Shown here in pieces: positions 14,530 to 22,566 of a DNA stretch of 22,566 nt. Source of the stretch: JAEELC01 sp963605425 (lineage in GTDB: Bacteria; Bacillota_I; Bacilli_A; Acholeplasmatales; Anaeroplasmataceae); NCBI GenBank assembly GCA_963605425.1, contig CAVCUQ010000022.1:1-22566 (forward strand). Direction: 5' to 3'. Below the pieces are notes generated by a model. The model was not told the origin of the DNA, made no database searches, and saw only the letters and a list, made by a program, of their open reading frames with translations. Positions within the stretch are counted from its first letter, which is position 1. Each line of letters begins with the position of its first letter. Position numbers and translations under genes: made by a program.

Positions 14530-17500
14530 TTAATTATAATTTATTGTAATTCTTCTAGATAAACAATACTTCTTTTCACCTACACCACATGTAAGGGAAA
14601 CATCGATTCTATTATAGCTTACTTTATCATAAGCATTAAGGCTAGCATTAGAATTTATCTTGAATTTAACATATAGCATAGAAGTTCTTGCTAAATAAGT
14701 TAGGTAATAATCATTACTTGAAATTAACTCTTCTGGGTTTGTAACCTCTTCTTCAACTGAACTAGATACATTATAGTATCCTAAATTAGATATAAATCCA
14801 GCTTTATTATATGTATCAGTAGTATAGTTAAGTAAATATAATTTGCCATCATTTTCTACTGTTGCAGGAAGATACATGTAAGTAGTTTCAGTTGATTTAT
14901 CAATTTTTATTGAATAACCATTTTCTAGTGTTGGTGACTTTTCAAACTTAGATAAATTATCATTATATAAAGATAATAAACTAAATCCTAAACTGTAAGT
15001 AGACTTTACTTCAGCTTGACCATATCCCCAGAAATCACTGTTGTAAGTTATAAATTTACAATTATTAAGAATATCTTTTTTAATACCTAGATTAACATTC
15101 TTATTTCTTAATTGATATACTAAATATGCAAATTCTTTTGTATATACATATCTATTTTTATAAGAATTATCCATGTTTTCAATAAGAACATTTGTTAAGC
15201 TTGTAAACTCAAGTAAGAATGATAAATCATCCATAATTGTATTACCTTTAGCACCATATTGGAAAGTTACAAGACTATTCTTAGATCCTTTAATTAATGG
15301 GCTAAAATCTACTACTGTAACATATGGGTTATTATTATTTGTATTATAGAAGAATCTTTCAAGAGGAATACTCTCAAGTCCTTCTAGCGATCCAAATATC
15401 ATACCAGCTAGTTGCAATATTTTAAGTGATTTAAAATATTCAATACCTTTAATTGAACTGATGTAATCAAAAGATTCGGAATTAGCATAAAGTTCACTGA
15501 CAGAGGCAATGTTTGTTAGTACTTTACCGACCCTTCTTGAACCATCGTTTAAGTTTTTTAGATCAATACCTGTAAATCCACCTTCTACACTTTTAATCGT
15601 TTCGTCAATAATCTTCTTAATAAATACACCTGATTCAAATACATAACTTGCATTTATTAAAGCATACTCGCCGCTATCTGAAAGAATATAATTACCATTA
15701 GATATGTTTGATAAAAGATATTTACTTGAATCAAAATATACTTTATTTGAATTTGTTTCAAGATAGACTCCTGTATCATCTTTTTGAGCAAGAACATATA
15801 AATAATTCTCATCAATGTATTCATCAGTTGAATCTAGATGATTAATATAAACTGTAAAACAATTACCACTTTCATAATTATTTCCATCTTTAGTAATATA
15901 ATATTGGAATTTTACTTCAGTAACGGAATTCTTTTCAAATTGACTAGTAGCCTGTAATAATTTAGCTGAATCTATTATTACACTAGTACCATCGATTTGA
16001 ATTCCATAATTTAGGTATTTTGTCTTTTCTAAAGTTAACTTAAGTTCATAGGTTACACCATAGATAACAATTTTGTTTGCGGGTAAAGTGATAGTTAATC
16101 TTACATTATTAGTATCAGTATTATTATCAAAATATATAAATGGACTATTTTTAGTTGGTAAGTCATCACTCTTGAAATCATATTCATATTTTGTTAGATC
16201 AGGTACAGTTAGAGCCAAATATGTTGTATCTTGGTAACTTCCTGACTTTCTATATAAATTATTTTCTTCATATTGTTTATATAATTCATTACATATTGAC
16301 TTATGAATTTTAATAGCATAACCATCACTTGTAAGTTTCAATGATAAATATTCACCTGATGCAGATACTATAAATTTATCTAAATTAAGATTAGTTACAG
16401 CCCATTGAGCAGCACTTACATAAGTATCTTTAGATAATACAAAGTAACCATTTGAATAGCTAACTGCATTATTTTTAACTGCAAGAGCTATAAGTTCATA
16501 GTTTAATTCTTCTACTCCAAGCCAGCCATCAGATGCATCACATTTAAATTTACCATTTGTAGTTACTTGCGCGTCATAGGCATAAAGAATATAAGGTACT
16601 TCCGCAAATATTGATAAGTTACTATAAGTTAATAGTACACTTACTGGTACATTTGTACTTGATGTTAAACTTGTATTACCTATACTTTGAATAAATTGTT
16701 CTGGGTATTCCCACTTAATTTTATAATTACCTGTAGTATACTCTTGTGAACTAGTTCTATTATTATAAATAGAGCCTAGAGCATTAGAAGTATCACGTAC
16801 ATTATAACTTTTATCAGTAACAAGATCACCTTTTATGCTAGATAAGATTGAACTAATATTACTTGTAGTTGTAGATACAGTATTGCTATTTAAAGAAATG
16901 GAGATAGTATTAGTGTTACTAGTCCAATTTGCAAGAACTGTAAAGGTATCTAGGTTATGATCACATCTAGTACCACTAATGTTAAGAGTTGTTAGGCTGC
17001 TATTTACTTTAGTTAAACTTTCTAAAGCACTAGGTGAGAAATTATAAGCATTACTCAAATCAAGAGATGTAAGCTTAGTATAATTTGTAAAACTATTAGA
17101 ATCAAATTTCAAACTAGAATTAGTACATTTAAGTGATTCCACATTCTTTAACTTGCCAAATGTATTAGTAAAACTAATATCGTAGTAAGAATCTGGTAAT
17201 TCTACGGTTTTTATTACTTGAAATTTACCATTATCACCAAATAGATAGTTATTAATTACATCTGTTTCGTAATCAGCTAAACTAGAGATAGTAAGTGTAT
17301 TTGAATAATATATGTACTTTGATTTTTCTGAATCATCTTTAACATATTTTACCCAATTAGTACAACTTGAAAGTCCGTCAATACCTGAATATCTTGCAAA
17401 ATCACAGTGATTTATAGTTCCATTTTTTAATGAAATACCACTCCATGCAGCAATTCTATTACTTAATTCTGCAAAATAATAGGTAATAAATCTAAGATTA

Positions 17501-20500
17501 TTATTATCAAAACTACTGTATACACCGTCTCCTGAACCAGAGATAAACTGATATGTAAACATTGCATTTTGGCTTGGGATTGTACCAATAATTATATAGT
17601 AAGCATTACCATCTAATGTATAATTAATATAACCATCAGTGGTATTACCTGAAATTTGTCCTTTAGTTTGTGCTTCATTTGAATCATGCTTGAAATAATA
17701 CCATGTCATATCAAGATTTTGATATGTGAAACTATTATTTACTAAAGTATCATCTTTATACAAACTATATAAGAAATATTTAGTATTTGTAGGAAGCCAT
17801 AATTTAGTACCAGCATTTTGTTTTAAAGCACCATCTTCACCTAAAGAAAGCCATGATGTACCTTGTGATGGTTTACTTCCTTCTATCATTAATCCAAAGT
17901 CATATAATTTATAATTATTAAGTTTAGCTGAAGTATCAACAGTTGTATCACTTGAACTTATTTCTGCTACCCACCTATTTTCTACTGTATCACTTGTTAC
18001 ATAAACATAATCTACTGTATTATCAGTTTTTAATACAAAGTTTAGATTAGTTCCACTCTTAGCTTCACCACTAGTCTTGTTACCAACACAATAAGTAGGC
18101 TCACTAGAATGTGCCTTATAATAAGCATTACGAAGAGGAATAATAACATTATTTACGTCCCCAATTGTTAAAGGATCACTACTAGCTTTTACCTTATTTA
18201 AAGTTAATGAGGAAATATTAGATTTACCTTCACTTGTAATTAAATTTGTTAATTGATGTAAATCCATATAATTGCTTTCAAATCCATCAATTTTTAAGGT
18301 TGTTAAATTAGGAAGTTTATCTCCAAGTCCACTAGGTATTTTAATACCATAATTAGAAGTTAATGTTAATTCATTTAAATTAGTTAAAGTAGTTGATAAA
18401 TTGCTAAAATCAACATAAGAATAAGATACACTAATATTAGTTAAATTAACAAGGTCTTCTCCAGTTCCTATATTAAAATCTTTATTTATAGTTATACTCT
18501 TAAGGTTAGTTAAATAACGTAATCCTTTAAATAAGTTAGAACTATAATTTGAAGCCATTTGTGTAAATGTAAAACTAGTTAAACTAGATAATTTAGTATT
18601 TAAATCATCAAGTGTAATAGTACCTGAAGTAAAGTCAAAACTATTAGTTTTTAATATAGATAATATTTCTTCTTTTAACTCTTTAGAATTAAACATATCA
18701 GCTAGTGTGCTAGATGTATTATTATCTAGACCAGTTACAGTGATACTCTTTGCCATATCAAATACATTGATTGCAAGGGCATGTTCTCCTGTAATAGTCT
18801 TCTTACTATTAGTTGTACTCTTAAGTCCAATAGTAAGATAACTTGTTTCTTCTCCTGCAATATATTTCTTATATGTTAATATATTTTCTCTAAATTGGAA
18901 ATAATCATTATAAGTATAGAACTTACCTATATTATTTTCAGAATCATACCAAGTGTAATTAGAACTTGAATCCCTTGTATATAGAGTATTAACACCATAA
19001 TTATAATAGAATTTAAAATAATGAGTATATCCGTAGAAATCAATTGCTATACCATTTGAATCGGTATAAAGAACATCCGATAAATCATAATCACCTGCAT
19101 AATTTAAACTAATAGTATTTTGAATTAGTGTTAACTTATAAGGAAGTAATTCTTCATATGGATCCCACTTAGTAGAATCATTTTTCAGATAAATTTCTAT
19201 ATCGTTACTAGAAACAAAATAATATCTAAATAATCCTTTAATTACATCATCATCAGATAAATCATAACATTGGCTTACATATATTTTAGATATAGTAATT
19301 AGAGTTTTTTCATTACCCTCAGTATAACTTCCACTAACAAGTTCATTAAAGTCATACTTAGCACTACCAATTTTTAAAGTACCTATAGTATCAAGTTCTG
19401 TTAATTTTTCAAGACTATCTAAACTGTTACCTAATAAATTGATAGATATACTAGTATTAGATTTAATATATTCTATAAAGTATTCAAGACCAGCTAAACT
19501 TGTTAATCCTTCATTCGATAAATCTATTTCATTAATTGTATTAGCACTACTAAAATCACTAGCTGATATAACAAATTGTTCTGGAACACTTGTGCCTGAT
19601 ACTACTTCAACTAATGTAGTAGTACTTTTATCAATATTATAAATATTAAATAAAGCATCGATTAAAGTTTTATTTACATCTTTTAATGTAGTTAAGTTTG
19701 TATATCCTGAACCATTATAGATATATTTATCATAAACAGTATCACTCTCAGTTTTATAAACGTTAACCTTCATAACTCTTTGGAATGATTTATCTCCAAC
19801 TTGAATTAAGAATTCTACATCCTCATCTATTACTGGGTTAGTACAAGAAAAATCATAATATGAACCATTCTTTGTAAATGTTAAATTTGAATTATTACAT
19901 GTCCAGTTAATATCATAATAGCTAGTTGAATTATAATAATATCTAGCCGGTAAATATAGTTTTTGATTTACTCTATTAATTCTTTCTAATTCTTTAAGAA
20001 TCGTTACTGCAGTCTTAGCTTCATCTTGCAGGCTATAAACAGAATCATTTGTACCTGTATGAATCTCTGCACTAGATGAATTAATTTGAATTAATGCAAG
20101 TTCATAGTTAATAGTATTATTATTAGTAAATTCAATATTATCTTTAGTCATATTACATAAATTTAAATATTTTAAATTAGTCATTAATGTTAAACCATCA
20201 AGATCTACTATTTTATTACTCTTTAAATTTATATATTGTACATTACTTAAATATTTTAATGGACTTATATCAGTTATTAAATTACTTTCAAAATTTAGAT
20301 AAACTAAATTATCAAGTAAATTTAAAGGTGTTACATCAGTTACTTGATTACTAGCTAAATTAATATATTGTAAATTATGGAGTGAACTTAAGTTTGAGAT
20401 AGATTTAATACTATTTGATTTAAAGGAAATACCTGTAATATTAGAGAAATATTCAAGTCCATTTAAAGAATCAATATTTAAACTTTCAAAATTTAAATAA

Positions 20501-22566
20501 TCTAAACTATAAGTACTATCAGTTTTATAATAAGTACCTTTTATACCTTTAGAATCCAATATACTAGCTACTTCACTCATAGACAGTTTAGCTTCACTAT
20601 AGGTAATTAATCCATCATTATTCTTATCAAACATTAATAATAATTTAGAATATAGTTGATAATCAGTCACATTACCTGTCTGACTGCCATAGTGAATAAT
20701 ACCTTCAACAGTTAAAGTAAATGTATAAGATACTTCTTTATTATTTTCTAGATATGGATCCGTATAAGCCGAATCATTATATAAAGTAGCCTTAATTGAA
20801 ACAATTGTAGATTCCACTTGAGGTACAAGGTTAGCTTTAATTTGAATAAAGGCTTCATATGTATATGCAAGAGCATATGTACCACTAGTATTTAAAGTTG
20901 CAGTTCCACCATCGATTGAATATCTATCTCCAGTAAAGCCTGTTAGGCTTGATATATCAATAAAGTAAGATGTATTACCGTCTAAAGTAGCACTAGTTAA
21001 TTCACTAGTAGAGAATAAATAGCTGCCATCAGAATTTTTTGCAAAATATGATACTTGAGATTCTGATTTAGTTACTAAATTATATTCATAGATGATAGCT
21101 ACAAAGTCTTTAGCTTTGTCTGTTACTATTTCATATTTGATATAAATAGCTTTCTTCTCTTTATTTACTGTGGGAGAAAGAGATCCATAAGCATTGAAGT
21201 TATAACCATTACCTGATATATAATCATTTTCTCTAAACTTTAAACTAAGTCTATTACTAATATCATATCTAGTTTTATATTCTTCTTTACCTAGTAAAGT
21301 AATATTATTACTGCAGTTAAATTCATATGTTACTAAATCAGCAAAAGTAAATGTAACTTTATATGAAATATCAGTTTCAATAATCTTATTAACTTCTACA
21401 TCTTTAGCCTTAATAGTTTTCTTATCCTCATCAATATCAAAGTTATCAGTATATTTAGAGTTTCCTGTAACACTTGAAATACTAGCTGATGAATTAGTTA
21501 ATTTAGATAAGAATGCAGTTAAGAAGGCATTATTTGTATCTCCATAATTTAGTGTAGTATCACTAGATTCAGTGTCAGTATCACAAAGTAATACTTTAGC
21601 TTCATTAGATACAATTAAACTTTTAATTTGTAATTCAGTTAATGGTATCAAATTAATAGTTTCATCACCAGCTAAAGTATAAGTAACATATGAATGTTCA
21701 TAAGATACTTTTATAGTAATAGTAGGTTTAATTACACTAATATTATCTAAATTTTTAATATAATCAATACCACTTGCTTGATAGATACCATCACTATTTA
21801 AAATGTTACCATTATTATTATCATTAATATAATATTCAATATGACATCTACTCTTATTATCATATGTTAATAGAGGAATAGAATAATTAACTATTTTAGA
21901 TGAAAATCTTTCTTTAATTTCACTTAAACACGCATTAATACCTACTTCTGATAATAATATTTGACTTGATAGGGTTTTACCATTAATAGTTAGACGTAAG
22001 ATAGGACTATAATCAGATGATTTACTATAATCTTTAATTACATAATAATTATTAGATTTTTCAAGCACATCAGAATTAACGGTAATATATGATAAATACT
22101 GATAATATCCATCAAATAATGCAAAACTATCCCCTATTGCATATTCTTTTTTAGTTGGTATTTCTTTAATTTTTTCTTCAAAGATAGAATATAGAGATGA
22201 TTTTAAATTATCACTTTCAGTAACACTAAAAAGACTAGAATAACTATTGTGTACTTCTACTGGCATGCCTGATAAAGTAAGACTTACACCATCACCTTTA
22301 ATAATACCAGTGCCTTTTTTATCCCCGATATAAAGGTTAGAATTCATATCTGATGTATAGTTAAAAGTTACATTCTTATTTAATGTTAATTTATGTCCAT
22401 TTAAATCAATACCGATATTAGTTAACTCTAATGGTTTATCAGTTTCAATATCACCTGTAAGAACTATTTGTTTATTAGTATTACTTATAGCTGTTTTGAA
22501 TTCTTCTAAATTACTTACAAATGTATAAAAACTACTGCTCATTGAAAGTGTTGCATTCGCATCAGT
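14530..22566 (-). CDS. Giant secreted modular leucine-rich repeat protein, 5' end beyond the window
   Basis: The reading frame is open to the window edge: eight codons (TDANATLS) precede the first ATG at 22542, which has no ribosome site, so the true start and signal peptide lie outside. Numbering from that Met, residues 1-90 look like a beta-helix opening (IGIDLNGHKLTL). An EF-hand-like loop DKNNDGLITYSE (639-650) precedes repeat block 1 (about 680-792, GLEYF at 695). Further leucine-rich blocks lie near 1000-1060 (Gly1018), 1325-1452 (Gly1340), 1780-1875 and 2340-2500 (Gly2366). Between them are beta-rich domains containing LYLPA (near 861), LWLPT (near 1579) and MYLPA (near 2555). Blocks 1 and 2 are typical SDS22/internalin units, while later ones are more divergent. 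Composition is rich in Ser, Thr, Asn and Tyr. No C-terminal anchor is seen. It is co-transcribed with the two secreted proteins downstream. An adhesin or large surface scaffold is inferred. Confidence 0.88.
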   Translation of the reverse strand, partial: TDANATLSMSSSFYTFVSNLEEFKTAISNTNKQIVLTGDIETDKPLELTNIGIDLNGHKLTLNKNVTFNYTSDMNSNLYIGDKKGTGIIKGDGVSLTLSGMPVEVHNSYSSLFSVTESDNLKSSLYSIFEEKIKEIPTKKEYAIGDSFALFDGYYQYLSYITVNSDVLEKSNNYYVIKDYSKSSDYSPILRLTINGKTLSSQILLSEVGINACLSEIKERFSSKIVNYSIPLLTYDNKSRCHIEYYINDNNNGNILNSDGIYQASGIDYIKNLDNISVIKPTITIKVSYEHSYVTYTLAGDETINLIPLTELQIKSLIVSNEAKVLLCDTDTESSDTTLNYGDTNNAFLTAFLSKLTNSSASISSVTGNSKYTDNFDIDEDKKTIKAKDVEVNKIIETDISYKVTFTFADLVTYEFNCSNNITLLGKEEYKTRYDISNRLSLKFRENDYISGNGYNFNAYGSLSPTVNKEKKAIYIKYEIVTDKAKDFVAIIYEYNLVTKSESQVSYFAKNSDGSYLFSTSELTSATLDGNTSYFIDISSLTGFTGDRYSIDGGTATLNTSGTYALAYTYEAFIQIKANLVPQVESTIVSIKATLYNDSAYTDPYLENNKEVSYTFTLTVEGIIHYGSQTGNVTDYQLYSKLLLMFDKNNDGLITYSEAKLSMSEVASILDSKGIKGTYYKTDSTYSLDYLNFESLNIDSLNGLEYFSNITGISFKSNSIKSISNLSSLHNLQYINLASNQVTDVTPLNLLDNLVYLNFESNLITDISPLKYLSNVQYINLKSNKIVDLDGLTLMTNLKYLNLCNMTKDNIEFTNNNTINYELALIQINSSSAEIHTGTNDSVYSLQDEAKTAVTILKELERINRVNQKLYLPARYYYNSTSYYDINWTCNNSNLTFTKNGSYYDFSCTNPVIDEDVEFLIQVGDKSFQRVMKVNVYKTESDTVYDKYIYNGSGYTNLTTLKDVNKTLIDALFNIYNIDKSTTTLVEVVSGTSVPEQFVISASDFSSANTINEIDLSNEGLTSLAGLEYFIEYIKSNTSISINLLGNSLDSLEKLTELDTIGTLKIGSAKYDFNELVSGSYTEGNEKTLITISKIYVSQCYDLSDDDVIKGLFRYYFVSSNDIEIYLKNDSTKWDPYEELLPYKLTLIQNTISLNYAGDYDLSDVLYTDSNGIAIDFYGYTHYFKFYYNYGVNTLYTRDSSSNYTWYDSENNIGKFYTYNDYFQFRENILTYKKYIAGEETSYLTIGLKSTTNSKKTITGEHALAINVFDMAKSITVTGLDNNTSSTLADMFNSKELKEEILSILKTNSFDFTSGTITLDDLNTKLSSLTSFTFTQMASNYSSNLFKGLRYLTNLKSITINKDFNIGTGEDLVNLTNISVSYSYVDFSNLSTTLTNLNELTLTSNYGIKIPSGLGDKLPNLTTLKIDGFESNYMDLHQLTNLITSEGKSNISSLTLNKVKASSDPLTIGDVNNVIIPLRNAYYKAHSSEPTYCVGNKTSGEAKSGTNLNFVLKTDNTVDYVYVTSDTVENRWVAEISSSDTTVDTSAKLNNYKLYDFGLMIEGSKPSQGTSWLSLGEDGALKQNAGTKLWLPTNTKYFLYSLYKDDTLVNNSFTYQNLDMTWYYFKHDSNEAQTKGQISGNTTDGYINYTLDGNAYYIIIGTIPSQNAMFTYQFISGSGDGVYSSFDNNNLRFITYYFAELSNRIAAWSGISLKNGTINHCDFARYSGIDGLSSCTNWVKYVKDDSEKSKYIYYSNTLTISSLADYETDVINNYLFGDNGKFQVIKTVELPDSYYDISFTNTFGKLKNVESLKCTNSSLKFDSNSFTNYTKLTSLDLSNAYNFSPSALESLTKVNSSLTTLNISGTRCDHNLDTFTVLANWTSNTNTISISLNSNTVSTTTSNISSILSSIKGDLVTDKSYNVRDTSNALGSIYNNRTSSQEYTTGNYKIKWEYPEQFIQSIGNTSLTSSTNVPVSVLLTYSNLSIFAEVPYILYAYDAQVTTNGKFKCDASDGWLGVEELNYELIALAVKNNAVSYSNGYFVLSKDTYVSAAQWAVTNLNLDKFIVSASGEYLSLKLTSDGYAIKIHKSICNELYKQYEENNLYRKSGSYQDTTYLALTVPDLTKYEYDFKSDDLPTKNSPFIYFDNNTDTNNVRLTITLPANKIVIYGVTYELKLTLEKTKYLNYGIQIDGTSVIIDSAKLLQATSQFEKNSVTEVKFQYYITKDGNNYESGNCFTVYINHLDSTDEYIDENYLYVLAQKDDTGVYLETNSNKVYFDSSKYLLSNISNGNYILSDSGEYALINASYVFESGVFIKKIIDETIKSVEGGFTGIDLKNLNDGSRRVGKVLTNIASVSELYANSESFDYISSIKGIEYFKSLKILQLAGMIFGSLEGLESIPLERFFYNTNNNNPYVTVVDFSPLIKGSKNSLVTFQYGAKGNTIMDDLSFLLEFTSLTNVLIENMDNSYKNRYVYTKEFAYLVYQLRNKNVNLGIKKDILNNCKFITYNSDFWGYGQAEVKSTYSLGFSLLSLYNDNLSKFEKSPTLENGYSIKIDKSTETTYMYLPATVENDGKLYLLNYTTDTYNKAGFISNLGYYNVSSSVEEEVTNPEELISSNDYYLTYLARTSMLYVKFKINSNASLNAYDKVSYNRIDVSLTCGVGEKKYCLSRRITINYN

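Noticed and set aside
10586..14600. Sortase anchoring of the surface proteins
   Set aside because: None of the three C-termini shows an LPXTG-like motif followed by a hydrophobic segment and positive tail.
17726..19642. Short plus-strand frames within the giant gene (17726-17914 and 19439-19642)
   Set aside because: They are antisense to an uninterrupted reading frame and show no ribosome site or recognisable protein.
22540..22542. ATG at 22542 as the true start of the giant surface protein
   Set aside because: No ribosome site precedes it, the frame continues open to the window edge, and the protein would lack a signal peptide that its relatives have.

Overview
The window is very AT-rich and every supported gene lies on the minus strand, so transcription runs from high to low coordinates. 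Low GC, strong AGGAGG-type ribosome sites, U-tailed hairpin terminators, lipoprotein and Sec signals, and a Firmicutes-type LuxS, PepD and YxjG set suggest a host-associated member of the Bacilli or the neighbouring wall-poor lineages (RF39, Erysipelotrichia, Mollicutes relatives). This placement is an inference, not a match to a reference genome. All 11 readable stop codons are TAA or TAG and none is TGA, while tryptophan is encoded by TGG throughout.

Reading in the direction of transcription, the first block (22566 to about 10534) is a surface-protein operon. It holds a giant secreted protein whose start lies beyond the window edge (over 2,670 residues), a related 1,001-residue secreted protein, and a 306-residue secreted protein. 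The first two are modular, with an N-terminal beta-helix-like segment, immunoglobulin-like beta domains, helical caps and SDS22/internalin-type leucine-rich repeat blocks. The third has a hydrophobic start like SipW-dependent (TasA-like) substrates. None carries a visible sortase anchor. The block ends at a hairpin terminator at 10534-10571.

The second block (10523 to 7163) is a three-gene operon with an extended -10 promoter: a GNAT acetyltransferase fused to LuxS, a MetE/YxjG-type zinc methyltransferase, and a C69 dipeptidase. LuxS releases homocysteine from S-ribosylhomocysteine, and the next enzyme is of the type that methylates homocysteine to methionine, so two consecutive steps of the activated methyl cycle sit side by side.

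The third block (7073 to 4393) pairs an acidic helical protein of unknown function with a translationally coupled lipoprotein phosphatase bearing HCMEGKDRTG. The fourth block (4318 to 749) holds two paralogous helical proteins of unknown function. Their C-terminal regions resemble that of the acidic protein, so blocks three and four may form one functional locus around a secreted phosphatase.

The last 785 bases hold a small immunity-like protein, an orphan C-terminal peptide that overlaps its start and may be a toxin remnant, and a conspicuous pair of mutually exclusive hairpins. No tRNA, rRNA, CRISPR array, insertion sequence or transposase was seen.
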